Source: Proteus columbae (lineage in GTDB: Bacteria > Pseudomonadota > Gammaproteobacteria > Enterobacterales > Enterobacteriaceae). Taken from it: a stretch of 64,000 nucleotides of DNA. The stretch spans positions 248,001 to 312,000 of the forward strand of contig NZ_CP043925.1 in NCBI RefSeq assembly GCF_009914335.1. The letters are read 5' to 3'. Positions 1-10,208 of this stretch are shown one piece after another; the first letter of the stretch is position 1, and each line of letters opens with the position of its first letter. The notes beneath the pieces were generated by a model. It was given only the letters and a program-made list of their open reading frames with translations. It was not told where the DNA came from and did not search any database. Position numbers and translations under genes: made by a program.

Positions 1-283
1 AGTGACTAACCTTGCTCGTACATTACGTTTCCTGCAAGAAGAGAACGTTTGGATTGTCGGCACAGCAGGCGAAGCAGATCATACTTTATATCAAAGCAAA
101 CTCACTGGCCCAATGGCATTAGTGATGGGCGCTGAAGGTGAAGGTATGCGTCGTTTAACTCGAGAGCATTGTGATGAGCTGATTAGTATCCCAATGGCGG
201 GTACGGTGTCTTCACTCAACGTTTCTGTGGCAACCGGCGTTTGCTTATTTGAAGCGATGCGCCAGCGTATTATCGTGAAATAA
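1..283 (+). CDS. rlmB: 23S rRNA Gm2251 2'-O-methyltransferase RlmB, C-terminal part
   Basis: The reading frame is already open at the left edge, so only the last ~93 codons are present; the GTG at 2 is not a real start. RlmB is a SPOUT-class methyltransferase that methylates G2251 in the peptidyl-transferase loop of 23S rRNA. The fragment carries the SPOUT knot hallmarks: an [12 protein letters not shown] stretch (SAM-binding loop) at about residues 38-49 and [22 protein letters not shown] near the end (motif 3, with the conserved SLNVSVA). E. coli also has rlmB just upstream of rpsF. Identification is strong from these motifs and context. Confidence 0.93.
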   Translation, partial: VTNLARTLRFLQEENVWIVGTAGEADHTLYQSKLTGPMALVMGAEGEGMRRLTREHCDELISIPMAGTVSSLNVSVATGVCLFEAMRQRIIVK

Positions 284-397
284 TTGCGTGAAATAATCGC
301 TGATTTTATTTTATTCTCTATACTCCCTTGAGTTTTATTGACCGCGGGGGTATAGTTACGCGTCAATTTTTTCAGTCACAACTTAAACAAGTTCCTT

Positions 398-858
<461 letters not shown>

Positions 859-866
859 TTAGTGCT

Positions 867-1419
<553 letters not shown>

Positions 1420-1459
1420 TAGGTATATAGTCCATTAATGACTTGTAGAGGATAAGGTA

Positions 1460-1909
1460 ATGCAAATTATTCTGCTTGATAAAGTAGCGAATCTGGGTAG
1501 CCTGGGTGATCAGGTTAACGTAAAATCGGGCTATGCTCGTAACTATTTAATCCCACAGGGTAAAGCTGTTTCTGCGACTAAGAAAAACATCGAGTTTTTC
1601 GAAGCGCGTCGTGCTGAGTTAGAAGCTAAATTAGCTGAAACTTTAGCAGCAGCTGAAGCTCGTGCAGCGAAGATCAATGCACTGGGTTCTGTCACTATCA
1701 GCTCTAAAGCGGGTGACGAAGGTAAACTGTTTGGTTCAATCGGTACTCGTGACATCGCTGATGCAGTAACTGCAGCTGGCGTTGAAATGTGTAAGAGCGA
1801 AGTTCGCCTGCCAAATGGCGTTCTGCGTACTACTGGTGACCACGAAGTTCACTTCCAAGTTCACAGTGACGTATTCGCTGAACTGAATGTTATCATTGTT
1901 GCTGAATAA
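1460..1909 (+). CDS. rplI: 50S ribosomal protein L9
   Basis: L9 is an elongated two-domain protein at the base of the L1 stalk that helps suppress frameshifting. The N-terminal domain [30 protein letters not shown] (residues 1-30) is canonical, followed by the long connecting helix and the C-terminal RNA-binding domain with the [18 protein letters not shown] motif. Length 149 equals E. coli L9. Last gene of the operon; a strong hairpin and T run follow at 1941. Confidence 0.98.
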   Translation: MQIILLDKVANLGSLGDQVNVKSGYARNYLIPQGKAVSATKKNIEFFEARRAELEAKLAETLAAAEARAAKINALGSVTISSKAGDEGKLFGSIGTRDIADAVTAAGVEMCKSEVRLPNGVLRTTGDHEVHFQVHSDVFAELNVIIVAE

Positions 1910-1940
1910 TCTCTGATTAAACAGTTAATGTTGATAAAGA

Positions 1941-1969
1941 AAAACGCCAGCTAAGCTGGCGTTTTTTTT
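1941..1969 (+). terminator. Intrinsic terminator after rplI
   Basis: ACGCCAGC (1944-1951), a 3-base loop, GCTGGCGT (1955-1962) and eight T. Ends the rpsF operon; the flanking A run lets it also serve the convergent ytfB. Confidence 0.9.
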
Positions 1970-1992
1970 GGGATAAATAAATGCTTTTTTTA

Positions 1993-2655
1993 CTATGGTG
2001 TACGGTAATAACTTCCATCACTCAAACGAGTGTAAGTGATAACAGTACCGGCGCTATTTGTCACTTCTAGCATACTGACATCACCTTGTGGATTACGCTG
2101 TAAACGAATAGCTTGCCCTGAGCGTAATTGGCTTAATGATTTCTGTTGGTCTTCTGACTTCGCCATAGAAAATGCATCATTGACAGGAAGTTGATTGTCT
2201 CTAAAAAGCTGCGCTAAGGTTTGTCCCTCTTTAATGGTATAAGTCTGCCATGTTTGCGCTGGTGTTGATTGAGTGTCTTGTTGCGGTGTTGTTTGAGCAA
2301 TATTTCCCTCATGATCATTTGTCGTTGGAGCCTCAATTGATGGAGAAATTCCAGGTTCGGCATTTGAGTTATTTTGTGCTTGAGGGATCGGTGTTTGATA
2401 CGCCGGATCATTGGTAGATGATGCTATTGGCACCGGAAGATCATTCGTTGATGATGACGGTTGAGGTGGCTCACTAGTGTTTTCACTTGTCGGCCAAAAA
2501 AACACGACCAATAAAGCAATAGCAATAACCAGTATTGCTCGACGATGTAAGCCAGGGAATTTGCCCATATTCACCTCATTATTGATCTGTGAATCAGTAT
2601 TATGAATTGCTGTAACATCTTTTTTATTCCTTGTAGCCATACTAGCACGAACCAT
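1993..2655 (-). CDS. ytfB: OapA/YtfB-family inner-membrane protein
   Basis: YtfB is a single-pass membrane protein with a periplasmic C-terminal OapA domain, a LysM-like fold linked to septal localisation and glycan binding in E. coli. Here a transmembrane helix (AILVIAIALLVVFFWP, about residues 40-55) follows a cytoplasmic stretch, then a low-complexity Pro/Ser/Thr/Gln linker to about residue 135, then the OapA domain with TYTIKEGQTLAQLFRDNQLP. The linker is poorly conserved. Met6 and Met30 are alternative starts. The gene faces rplI as in E. coli. Confidence 0.85.
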   Translation of the reverse strand: MVRASMATRNKKDVTAIHNTDSQINNEVNMGKFPGLHRRAILVIAIALLVVFFWPTSENTSEPPQPSSSTNDLPVPIASSTNDPAYQTPIPQAQNNSNAEPGISPSIEAPTTNDHEGNIAQTTPQQDTQSTPAQTWQTYTIKEGQTLAQLFRDNQLPVNDAFSMAKSEDQQKSLSQLRSGQAIRLQRNPQGDVSMLEVTNSAGTVITYTRLSDGSYYRTP

Positions 2656-2708
2656 GATCCTAACCTGCTCCCTGAATTCTTTTCAGAATTATCTATTCGC
2701 TCTAACCG

Positions 2709-4400
2709 TTAATGTTCTTTATTCCCTTGATGGTTAACTAAAAACAGTTTCATACGTTGATACACATTTTTATCAGTTTCTATGGTTAAAGCCTGCGTTA
2801 ATTCACCATAAAGATCATGAGGCAATAATGTGTCAGACCATGTTGAAAGAACATTCAGCGCCATATTTCTATCACGCAATGTTGGACTGCGTAATTGCCT
2901 TTTGATAAGTGACCAGCCGATACCAGGAAAACCACCAAGATCTTGCATAATATATTCAACGGCATGATGAGACTGATATTCAGAGTCGGTAGTTATTAAT
3001 GGATCATCTATGCTATCTAATGCTGTTAATTCAATTTGTTGTTCTGCAAGTTTAACTACTCTTTCTATTTTGTGAGAAGCATCTGTTTGCATTAATTGGT
3101 GCCACCAATCCGCATTGGGATTGTCTTTTTGTAGTGAAAAGAGTAATTCCCAAATATCAAGGCGAAGAGATTTAGCGACAAGGCTTGCTTGGTAATTTTT
3201 TGAGCGAGAAGGATTTTGTAATGCTTCGATAATGAGTGTCGACCATTCTGGTTTTTGAATAATATTTTGCGAAGCAGAGATAATTTGTTGTTGGCATTGA
3301 TCGTTCCAGCCGAGAGACTCGAGTAATAACCAATCTTCACCACTATTTTGTACAAAGTCAGCGATTTCACAGACACAATAAAGGAGCTTTAATTCTTTTG
3401 GTGGCAAAGTATCGACTTGTGAAATAAAAGCATTACACGCTTGGGTGCCCTCTACATAATCATAGATATCTTTTGCAGGGCCTCCATTAAGCAGTGCGCG
3501 TAAAAGATCACTACAACCAAGTAGTAACTCATTATCTAAAGGATGTGTGTTTAACATCTCTAATAATGCCCCTTTTGTGACACAGTCATAGGCTACATAT
3601 TCTGTCATCACATTATTTTTATACCCTTCAGTCAGCAGCCAATAGCGATTATTAACAGACAGTGTTGAAGGCAGATGTTCGATAAATTGAATACGTCCCC
3701 AGCCTTTAGTTCGTTGACCTAGGGAATATAAAAAAGGCTCAAATTCTTCACAGGAGAGGCGCTGTTTCAGCGATCGAATAGCATAAAGTGTAAATTCAGG
3801 GTGAAGGGCAAACAATAAAAGTAAACGTTGAGAAGGACTATCGCTAAACGTGCCTAATAGCCCTAATACGATTTTGATCGGATTTTTATCAGGGCTTGAC
3901 TTCAAGATCCACAAGATGAATTGAAAATAGACCTCATGATTAATCAATGTTTCATCTTGTTCTATTTTCTTTATCAGATGAGGAAGATAGGTAATAGGCG
4001 CGAGTTTATCTTGGTAGGCCATTGAATAAAAAGAATCGACATGCTCTTTATCAGGCAAAAAAACGACATGTTTTATTGCATGATAGAGCGACAAGGCAAA
4101 TTCTTCACATGCTTTTTGAGAAGGCTGTCGTTCAATCGCTCGACCTATTCGTTGGTGCAAAATAATACCTTCACGAGCGCCAGCTGACCAACTAAAAGGT
4201 ATTGAATTGTCAGGTTTTACTTTTAGATGCGCGTCTGACAATAGATTTAATTCATCAGGTAATGGTGTATCACCTATTTCATAAGGTTTTAATTGTGAAA
4301 AAATTGAAGGGGCAGAAGACGAGCAAACGTTAGGAAAGTCTACTGTGAGATCGATAGACAGAGGTGACTTACTGAAAAGCTTATCGCGCCAATTAGTCAT
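2709..4400 (-). CDS. Uncharacterised 563-residue helical protein
   Basis: I do not recognise a family. The frame is long and continuous, starts MTNWRDKLFSKSPLSIDLTV and ends with several charged residues. There is no signal peptide, no transmembrane segment and no catalytic motif I can name. The body is rich in Leu/Ala/Glu amphipathic helices with periodic short loops, suggesting an alpha-solenoid (HEAT-like) repeat fold; the last 150 residues contain paired segments such as GWSLIKRQLRSPTLRDRNMALNVLSTW that look like a HEAT pair. It lies 53 bases downstream of ytfB's start on the same strand and diverges from the Zur operon. Probably cytosolic; function unknown. Confidence 0.7.
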   Translation of the reverse strand: MTNWRDKLFSKSPLSIDLTVDFPNVCSSSAPSIFSQLKPYEIGDTPLPDELNLLSDAHLKVKPDNSIPFSWSAGAREGIILHQRIGRAIERQPSQKACEEFALSLYHAIKHVVFLPDKEHVDSFYSMAYQDKLAPITYLPHLIKKIEQDETLINHEVYFQFILWILKSSPDKNPIKIVLGLLGTFSDSPSQRLLLLFALHPEFTLYAIRSLKQRLSCEEFEPFLYSLGQRTKGWGRIQFIEHLPSTLSVNNRYWLLTEGYKNNVMTEYVAYDCVTKGALLEMLNTHPLDNELLLGCSDLLRALLNGGPAKDIYDYVEGTQACNAFISQVDTLPPKELKLLYCVCEIADFVQNSGEDWLLLESLGWNDQCQQQIISASQNIIQKPEWSTLIIEALQNPSRSKNYQASLVAKSLRLDIWELLFSLQKDNPNADWWHQLMQTDASHKIERVVKLAEQQIELTALDSIDDPLITTDSEYQSHHAVEYIMQDLGGFPGIGWSLIKRQLRSPTLRDRNMALNVLSTWSDTLLPHDLYGELTQALTIETDKNVYQRMKLFLVNHQGNKEH

Positions 4401-4594
4401 AATAGATCCTATTTGTTTTGCCGTCTTAGTATAACTTTAGCGGAAAATAGGAAAGCTGGACAAAAAAAGCCAGAAAATCCACTTATATCACTTAAAAAAT
4501 CCCTACTCGAAACATACCTCCCTTCTTGAGATAAAAAACAAATCAAAAAAAACTGGTCAATAAAATTAAAAAGCGGTACATTAGCGCAATTCTA

Positions 4595-4617
4595 GATTTG
4601 TTATATTATAACATTAC
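4595..4617 (+). promoter_or_regulatory. Zur box upstream of rpmE2
   Basis: A 23-bp near-palindrome centred on TGTTATATTATAACA (4599-4613), matching the enterobacterial Zur consensus (GAAATGTTATAWTATAACATTTC) at about 20 of 23 positions. It ends 18 bases before the rpmE2 start codon, where bound Zur-Zn would block transcription. Three genes of classic Zur regulons follow. Confidence 0.9.
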
Positions 4618-4635
4618 AAATAAATGGGGTTTATT

Positions 4636-4884
4636 ATGAAACTAGGTATCCACCCTCAATATCGAACAGTGATTTTCCATGACACTAGTGCAGATGCTTA
4701 TTTTAAAGTGGGTTCAACCATCCAAACGGAAAAGACAATAGAGTATGAGGGGCAAACATACCCTTATGTGACGTTAGATGTCTCCTCTCAATCACACCCA
4801 TTTTATACCGGTAAGCAGAAGGCACATTCTCAAGAAGGTAATGTGGCACGCTTTAATAAACGTTTTGGTCAATTTATTAAGTAA
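4636..4884 (+). CDS. rpmE2: Zinc-independent 50S ribosomal protein L31, type B
   Basis: The 82-residue protein ([20 protein letters not shown]...) is the C-minus paralogue of L31 (YkgM). It lacks the CXXC zinc ribbon of the housekeeping L31 and replaces it when zinc is scarce, releasing zinc from ribosomes. [13 protein letters not shown] and RFNKRFGQF are diagnostic. I chose the ATG at 4636 over the in-frame one at 4624: it has AATGGGG upstream and gives the standard N-terminus. First gene of the Zur-controlled operon with rpmJ2 and zinT. Confidence 0.95.
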   Translation: MKLGIHPQYRTVIFHDTSADAYFKVGSTIQTEKTIEYEGQTYPYVTLDVSSQSHPFYTGKQKAHSQEGNVARFNKRFGQFIK

Positions 4885-4894
4885 GGAAGAAAAA

Positions 4895-5020
4895 ATGCAG
4901 GTATTAAGTTCATTGAAAAGCGCTAAACAACGCCATCCAGATTGTAAAGTGGTGCGTCGCCGTGGTCGCCTTTATGTAATTTGTAAGTCAAATCCACGTT
5001 TTAAAGCTGTTCAGGGGTAA
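4895..5020 (+). CDS. rpmJ2: Zinc-independent 50S ribosomal protein L36, type B
   Basis: A 41-residue protein ([20 protein letters not shown]...) homologous to E. coli YkgO. It retains the [20 protein letters not shown] core but has only two cysteines (17 and 30), so it lacks the full CCCH zinc-binding set of housekeeping L36. Start at 4895, 10 bases after the rpmE2 stop, with GTAAGGAAG as ribosome binding site. Compared with E. coli YkgO it stops right after AVQG and lacks the basic RKKKR-type tail. Confidence 0.93.
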   Translation: MQVLSSLKSAKQRHPDCKVVRRRGRLYVICKSNPRFKAVQG

Positions 5021-5024
5021 GATC

Positions 5025-5672
5025 ATGCAAAAACCAATTCTTTCTTGTGTTTTGATTATGGGATTATTGGGTAGTGCAATGTCGGTTTTAGCACATGGTC
5101 ACCATCATGAAAAAGTACAAACACAAGCACAGCGAGATGCAGCGAATGGGATTTTCGAGGACAAGGATGTTCTCGATCGTAAACTCAGCGATTGGGAAGG
5201 GGTATGGCAATCTGTAGAGCCTTATCTTCGCAGTGGCGAACTCGATGTTGTTTTACAGAAAAAAGCAGAGACGAAAAAAGATAAAACTGTTGAAGAGTAT
5301 CGTGCCTACTACACACAAGGCTACAAAACAGACGTGGATATGATTGGTATTGAAAATAATATCATTGAATTTCATCAAGGTGAGAAAGTAGAGAGTTGCG
5401 AATATCACTATGATGGTTATCGTATTTTACATTATGAGTCTGGTAAAAAAGGGGTTCGTTATTTATTTAGATGTGACGATCCTACAAGCCAAGCACCTAA
5501 ATTTATTCAATTTAGCGACCATATTATTGCACCAGAGAAAGCAGGGCATTTCCATTTATATATGGGCAATACATCGCAAGATGAATTACTTAAAGAGTTG
5601 AGTAATTGGCCAACTTACTATCCTTATTCTATGAAGGCAGATGATATTGTTCATGAAATGCTTTATCACTGA
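5025..5672 (+). CDS. zinT: Periplasmic metal-binding protein ZinT
   Basis: ZinT (YodA) is a periplasmic lipocalin-like zinc chaperone that feeds the ZnuABC importer. The 215-residue product has a Sec signal peptide (about residues 1-23, ending SVLA) and then a His-rich start, HGHHHE. It has the LSDWEGVWQSVEPYL helix, the CEYHYDGYRIL strand and the GHFHLYMGN metal-site motif. It starts 4 bases after rpmJ2, so it is cotranscribed with the two alternative ribosomal proteins under Zur. Single-operon packaging differs from E. coli, where these genes are at separate loci. Confidence 0.95.
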   Translation: MQKPILSCVLIMGLLGSAMSVLAHGHHHEKVQTQAQRDAANGIFEDKDVLDRKLSDWEGVWQSVEPYLRSGELDVVLQKKAETKKDKTVEEYRAYYTQGYKTDVDMIGIENNIIEFHQGEKVESCEYHYDGYRILHYESGKKGVRYLFRCDDPTSQAPKFIQFSDHIIAPEKAGHFHLYMGNTSQDELLKELSNWPTYYPYSMKADDIVHEMLYH

Positions 5673-5706
5673 TAACTAATTGATAAAAATATTGGGCTAA
5701 CACCTT

Positions 5707-5737
5707 ATACCCTTGGTTATTACCGAGGGTATTTTTT
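5707..5737 (+). terminator. Intrinsic terminator of the Zur operon
   Basis: ATACCCTTGG (5707-5716) pairs with CCGAGGGTAT (5723-5732) around a 6-base loop, followed by six T. Confidence 0.9.
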
Positions 5738-5814
5738 CTTAACAATAATGATAAAAAAGGAAAAAGCAGTAGCATCCATGCTGACTTACTTTTATAGGTT
5801 GGGTTAACAATTAT

Positions 5815-7263
5815 TTATAACCCTTGGCAGAGGTATTTCATTTCCATATAGTCTTCAATACCGTGTTCAGAGCCTTCACGACCTAAACCTGATTGTTTAA
5901 TTCCTCCAAATGGCGCAACTTCATTAGAAATTAAACCCGTATTAATGCCCACCATGCCGTATTCTAAATTTTCAGCAACACGCCAAATACGCTGTGGATT
6001 TTCACTATAAAAATAAGCCGCTAAACCATAAATGGTGTTATTGGCTAAATGCACCACTTCATCTTCATTTTCAAAGATAACTAAAGGTGCCACAGGGCCA
6101 AAGATCTCTTCTTCAAGAATATGACTATCTGCGGGAACATTACCTACAACAGTAGGTTGGAAGAAATTTTCACCCGCTTTATCACTTTCGCCACCACAAA
6201 GTAGTGTCGCACCACGTTTTAGCGTATCAGCCAGTAAAGATTGTGATTTTTCAACTGCTTTGCGATTAATAAGAGGCCCAATAGTGACACCTTCTGCAAA
6301 ACCGTTACCCACTTTGAGTTTTTTAACAGCAGCAACAAAGCGTTCACTAAATTGCTGATAAACGTCTTTATGAATATAGAATCGGTTAGCGCAAACACAG
6401 GTTTGTCCTGCATTACGGAATTTAGCACCCATTGCCCCTTCAACAGCTTTATCTATATCAGCGTCGTTAAAAACAATAAACGGCGCATTGCCGCCCAATT
6501 CTAAAGAGACTTTTTTTACGCTATCAGAACATTGGCGCATTAATAAACGTCCAACACCTGTCGAACCCGTAAAACTTAATTTACGAATGCGATTATCAGA
6601 GGTAAAGACTTCGCCAATTTTAATGGCATCACCTGTAACAATATTAATAACACCCGCAGGAATACCTGCTTGAGTTGCTAATTCCGCTAAAGCCAATGCG
6701 GTATAAGGTGTTTCATTGGCAGGTTTAATCACCATGGTGCAACCTGCGGCTAATGCTGGTGCGGCTTTTCGGGTGATCATAGCTGCTGGGAAGTTCCAAG
6801 GCGTAATGGCAGCACAAACACCGATACCTTGTTTAATTACCATCAAACGTTTATCAGCAGAAGGTGAGGGAATAATTTCACCGTTGGTTCTTTTGCCCTG
6901 CTCTGCAAACCACTCAATAAAAGAAGCCGCATAAGTAATTTCACCCTCTGCTTCAGCAACAGGTTTACCCTGCTCAAAGGTCATTAGTTCAGCTAATTTT
7001 CTTTTATTTTCAGTGATTAATCTAAACCAGTTTTGCAATAACGCTCCGCGCTGATGTGCTGTAAGTGCGCGCCATTTTGGTAAGGCTTTTTGTGCAGCAT
7101 CAACAGCCATTATTGCTTCTTGAGTTGCCATATTGGGTACAGTACCGAGTAAAGTACCCGTGGCAGGATCAATAACATCAACGGTTTCATTATTTTTAGC
7201 ATTACACCAAAGACCATCAATATAGCCTTGTTCACGGAAATAGGGATTTGTCGTTATCTTCAC
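5815..7263 (-). CDS. gabD: NADP-dependent succinate-semialdehyde dehydrogenase
   Basis: GabD oxidises succinate semialdehyde to succinate in the GABA shunt and related amine breakdown. The 482-residue product is full length for the ALDH superfamily. It has the PWNFP signature (residues 155-159), the FTGST cofactor motif (231-235), the LELGG general-base motif (Glu255) and the GQTCVCANRF nucleophile loop with Cys289 and Cys291. The residue-pair spacing and overall sequence match GabD rather than other ALDHs. No gabT or gabP lies nearby, so it stands alone here, divergent from fklB. Confidence 0.93.
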   Translation of the reverse strand: MKITTNPYFREQGYIDGLWCNAKNNETVDVIDPATGTLLGTVPNMATQEAIMAVDAAQKALPKWRALTAHQRGALLQNWFRLITENKRKLAELMTFEQGKPVAEAEGEITYAASFIEWFAEQGKRTNGEIIPSPSADKRLMVIKQGIGVCAAITPWNFPAAMITRKAAPALAAGCTMVIKPANETPYTALALAELATQAGIPAGVINIVTGDAIKIGEVFTSDNRIRKLSFTGSTGVGRLLMRQCSDSVKKVSLELGGNAPFIVFNDADIDKAVEGAMGAKFRNAGQTCVCANRFYIHKDVYQQFSERFVAAVKKLKVGNGFAEGVTIGPLINRKAVEKSQSLLADTLKRGATLLCGGESDKAGENFFQPTVVGNVPADSHILEEEIFGPVAPLVIFENEDEVVHLANNTIYGLAAYFYSENPQRIWRVAENLEYGMVGINTGLISNEVAPFGGIKQSGLGREGSEHGIEDYMEMKYLCQGL

Positions 7264-7521
7264 TTAATACCTCTCTGAACACATTATATTGATATTTATA
7301 AGGCTAGGTAGTTCTATGCCTGTTTATAATTATATGCCTGTGTTGCGATGTTGTGAAAATAAGTATGACAAATGCCAATAAAAAAACGTCAAAACACGGT
7401 GGATAAGGTCAATTGCTTACGTTTTTAAGGAATAATCCCCATTACTCAAGACTGAAGGTTTACGCTGTACCTTACCACTGTTATTCTTGGGTTTAACTTT
7501 CATAAAAAACAGGTATTTTTC

Positions 7522-8142
7522 ATGTCAAAACCATCATTTGATTCTATTGAATCACAGGCAAGTTACGGTATTGGTCTGCAAGTCGGTCAACAACTGACTG
7601 AGTCAGGTCTTCAAGGATTAGAGCCCGCAGCACTGTTAGCTGGCTTGACCGATGCATTAGAAGGTAATGCGCCTTCTGTACCTGTTGAAACATTACACAA
7701 TGCCTTACGTACTATGCACGAGCGTGCTGAAGCTGTTCGTCAAGAACGCCAAGCAGAGCTGGCTGATGCTGGTAAAGTTTTCTTAGAAGAAAATGTGAAA
7801 AATGAAGGCGTTCAGGTTACAGAATCAGGTTTACAGTACAAAGTCCTGACAGCGGGTGAAGGTGCAATCCCTGCGCGTACTGATCATGTTCGTGTTCACT
7901 ACACGGGGCGTTTAATTGATGGTACTGTGTTTGATAGCTCAGTTCAACGTGGCCAACCTGCTGAATTTCCAGTAAATGGCGTTATCGCAGGCTGGATTGA
8001 AGCATTAACATTAATGCCAGTAGGCTCAAAATGGGAATTATATATTCCTTACCAATTAGCTTATGGCGAACGTGGTGCGGGTGCGGCTATTCCTCCATTC
8101 GCGACATTAGTATTTGAAGTAGAATTATTAGAAATTTTATAA
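7522..8142 (+). CDS. fklB: FKBP-type peptidyl-prolyl isomerase FklB (FKBP22)
   Basis: FklB is a cytosolic dimeric prolyl isomerase. Residues 1-95 form the helical dimerisation arm ([21 protein letters not shown]), and residues 115-206 the FKBP domain with [16 protein letters not shown] and the [16 protein letters not shown] end. Catalytic-pocket residues (Tyr, Phe-Asp, Trp, Tyr-Gly) are in place. Length 206 equals E. coli FklB. Own promoter region and terminator. Confidence 0.95.
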   Translation: MSKPSFDSIESQASYGIGLQVGQQLTESGLQGLEPAALLAGLTDALEGNAPSVPVETLHNALRTMHERAEAVRQERQAELADAGKVFLEENVKNEGVQVTESGLQYKVLTAGEGAIPARTDHVRVHYTGRLIDGTVFDSSVQRGQPAEFPVNGVIAGWIEALTLMPVGSKWELYIPYQLAYGERGAGAAIPPFATLVFEVELLEIL

Positions 8143-8170
8143 TTTCTTATTCTGCGGTAAATCAGAGTAA

Positions 8171-8199
8171 AAAATAGCTGGTTTTTGCCAGCTATTTTT
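8171..8199 (+). terminator. Intrinsic terminator after fklB
   Basis: AAAATAGCTGG (8171-8181) and CCAGCTATTTT (8188-8198) form an 11-bp stem ending in a T run. Confidence 0.88.
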
Positions 8200-8281
8200 G
8201 TCTCTATACTAAAATAAAGAGATAGTAGGGTAATTAATTTTTATAAGGGGCGTTATCTGCTTATAAAAATAAGAGAGGTGC

Positions 8282-9025
8282 ATGATGTTAGAACAAGTCA
8301 GCAAATTAGCCCGCCAAGCAGGTATGGCGATAATGCAAATCTACCAGCAATCAGAGCCTATCCAAGTACAGGAAAAAAGTGATAATTCACCTGTCACAGA
8401 GGCTGATTTGGCCGCTCACCAAATTATCAAACAAGGACTTGCTTCTATTGCCCCTGATATACCTCAATTATCTGAAGAAGATCCCCCTGAATGGGACGTT
8501 CGCCGTTATTGGGATCGCTATTGGTTGATTGATCCTCTAGATGGAACTAAAGAATTTATTAGCAAAAATGGTGAGTTTACGGTGAATATCGCCTTAATTG
8601 AAAAAGGTATTCCTGTTTTAGGCGTTGTTTATGCACCGGTTCAAAATGTGTTATATGCGGCTGCCAATAAACAAGCATGGAAAGAAATGTGTGGTCGGAA
8701 ATTACCTATTCATGCTAGCCGTGCTGAACCTCCAGTGATTGTGATTAGTCGTTCTCATCAAGATGATGAATTAAAAGAGTATTTATCTCAACTTGGTGAA
8801 CATCAAACGGTTGCCGTTGGCTCTTCTTTAAAATTTTGCCTTGTGGCGGAAGGTAAAGCGCAACTTTATCCTCGTTTTGGACCAACACATACATGGGATA
8901 CTGCCGCAGGTCATGCTATTGCGATTGCAGCTGGTGCGCATGTCACCGATTGGAAAGGGATCACGTTAGATTATTCCCCTAAAGAATCGCTGATAAACCC
9001 AGGATTTAGAGTTTCTATTTTTTAA
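8282..9025 (+). CDS. cysQ: 3'(2'),5'-bisphosphate nucleotidase CysQ
   Basis: CysQ hydrolyses PAP (3'-phosphoadenosine 5'-phosphate) to AMP, removing an inhibitory by-product of sulfate assimilation. The 247-residue product belongs to the inositol-monophosphatase family: [16 protein letters not shown] near residue 40, a SEEDPPEW metal-site motif at about 65, the [10 protein letters not shown] signature at about 88-97, and [10 protein letters not shown] at about 205. ATG codons at 8282 and 8285 are both possible starts; AGAGAGGTG precedes them. Confidence 0.94.
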   Translation: MMLEQVSKLARQAGMAIMQIYQQSEPIQVQEKSDNSPVTEADLAAHQIIKQGLASIAPDIPQLSEEDPPEWDVRRYWDRYWLIDPLDGTKEFISKNGEFTVNIALIEKGIPVLGVVYAPVQNVLYAAANKQAWKEMCGRKLPIHASRAEPPVIVISRSHQDDELKEYLSQLGEHQTVAVGSSLKFCLVAEGKAQLYPRFGPTHTWDTAAGHAIAIAAGAHVTDWKGITLDYSPKESLINPGFRVSIF

Positions 9026-9043
9026 ATAGACCAGATGAAGTTG

Positions 9044-9066
9044 GAGCCCTTGATGTGAAAGGGCTC
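9044..9066. repeat. Inverted repeat between cysQ and ytfJ
   Basis: GAGCCCTT (9044-9051) and AAGGGCTC (9059-9066). It lies between convergent genes and may act as a two-way terminator, but there is no T run on either side. Confidence 0.4.
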
Positions 9067-9078
9067 TGACATGGTAAA

Positions 9079-9645
9079 CTATTCTTTAATTAAATCGTTG
9101 ATAAGGTTGATTGCCGTCGTAATCTCTGCACCGCTTAATACACCTTCTTTGACGAAACGAACCTTACCTTGCTTATCTAAAACAACAATAGCTGAACTCT
9201 CTTTTTCTAATCCCCAGCCTTTTAATGCTATGCCATCAGCATCAACAATAAACTGTGACCAAGGAAATTCTTTTTTACTGTCTTCAACACTACTACGAAC
9301 AAATGGACCTGTGCCAAAGACTGCATCATCAGTATTAATAATCGTTGTAGTTTGATAACTGGTATGTGGGAATTTAGCCAGTTTTACGGCTTCAATAAAT
9401 GGTGCATTCATCTCCTTAGCCTTGCTACGTCCTGCTATATGCTGAACAGTACGTACTTTTCCACTGAGCAGACCACTATTCCAATTTTGGTAGCTAAACT
9501 TATCTTTGGTTGTGTCATAAAGTAGCTCACCTTTGTCATTGATTGTGACAGCAGGAAGTACTGTATTTTCAGTGATGTTATGTGCAAACGCCCATGTGGA
9601 TGTGCTGAGTAAAAGAGCAGCTAAGGTTATTTTGTGCATAGCCAT
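9079..9645 (-). CDS. ytfJ: YtfJ-family periplasmic protein
   Basis: A 188-residue exported protein with a clear signal peptide (MHKITLAALLLSTSTWAFA, cut near residue 21). The mature part has the YtfJ-family thioredoxin-like fold: VRTVQHIAGRSKAKEMN near residue 63, then DDAVFGTGPFVRSSVEDSKKEFPW and FVKEGVLS near the end. The redox CXXC of thioredoxins is absent, as in the family. Function is unknown. Same neighbourhood as E. coli (cysQ, ytfJ, ytfK, ytfL). Confidence 0.9.
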   Translation of the reverse strand: MAMHKITLAALLLSTSTWAFAHNITENTVLPAVTINDKGELLYDTTKDKFSYQNWNSGLLSGKVRTVQHIAGRSKAKEMNAPFIEAVKLAKFPHTSYQTTTIINTDDAVFGTGPFVRSSVEDSKKEFPWSQFIVDADGIALKGWGLEKESSAIVVLDKQGKVRFVKEGVLSGAEITTAINLINDLIKE

Positions 9646-9922
9646 TGTCCTATTATTGAAATCGACGTTAGATTCTATCTAAGCATAGAAGCTAGTGAAG
9701 AATAATACCTCATCACTGATACATTTATTTAACATTGAGTGGGTAAAATAACGCACACACTATCTTTATTTATATTTTTTACTGTCAATAAATGTAAAAA
9801 CAGATAAGAAAATCAAATAAGTTGAACCTAGTACTTATAATTAGGTCTTTAAATTTGATATATAAAGATAAGTCTTTATGACTTATTTAACTCAACAACG
9901 AGCATGGGAGACTAACTGAAAG

Positions 9923-10129
9923 ATGAAAATCTTCAATCGCTATAACCCTGAAAAAATTGCTCTCTACGTTAAGACATTATTTCGTGGACGGTTTTACATC
10001 AAAGGAATGGGTGCATTTGAATTCGATTATGGCAAAATACTACTGCCTAAAATAAAAGATAAGCTACATTTTAATGTGATGAGTGAAGTGAACCAGCAGG
10101 TGGTTTTACTGAAAGCAGAACTGGGCTAA
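9923..10129 (+). CDS. ytfK: DUF1107 protein YtfK
   Basis: A 68-residue protein starting [20 protein letters not shown] with the [20 protein letters not shown] core of DUF1107. In E. coli YtfK stimulates SpoT-dependent (p)ppGpp accumulation during phosphate or fatty-acid starvation; the role here is inferred by orthology. It has its own ~270-base AT-rich upstream region and a strong terminator, so it is probably monocistronic. Confidence 0.92.
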   Translation: MKIFNRYNPEKIALYVKTLFRGRFYIKGMGAFEFDYGKILLPKIKDKLHFNVMSEVNQQVVLLKAELG

Positions 10130-10143
10130 CTTTTATCTGATAG

Positions 10144-10188
10144 ATAACTGAGTCTTTCTCGTGAAAACTTTCGATAAGACTCAGTTAT
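10144..10188. terminator. Bidirectional terminator between ytfK and paeA
   Basis: A 13-bp perfect stem, ATAACTGAGTCTT (10144-10156) with AAGACTCAGTTAT (10176-10188), between convergent genes. Confidence 0.75.
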
Positions 10189-10208
10189 TAATTTCAATTT
10201 GTTACTAG

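Noticed and set aside
4778..5020. An 80-codon frame covering the end of rpmE2 and all of rpmJ2
   Set aside because: Its first 39 codons overlap rpmE2 out of frame; the L36-like start at 4895 with its own ribosome binding site is clearly the true one.
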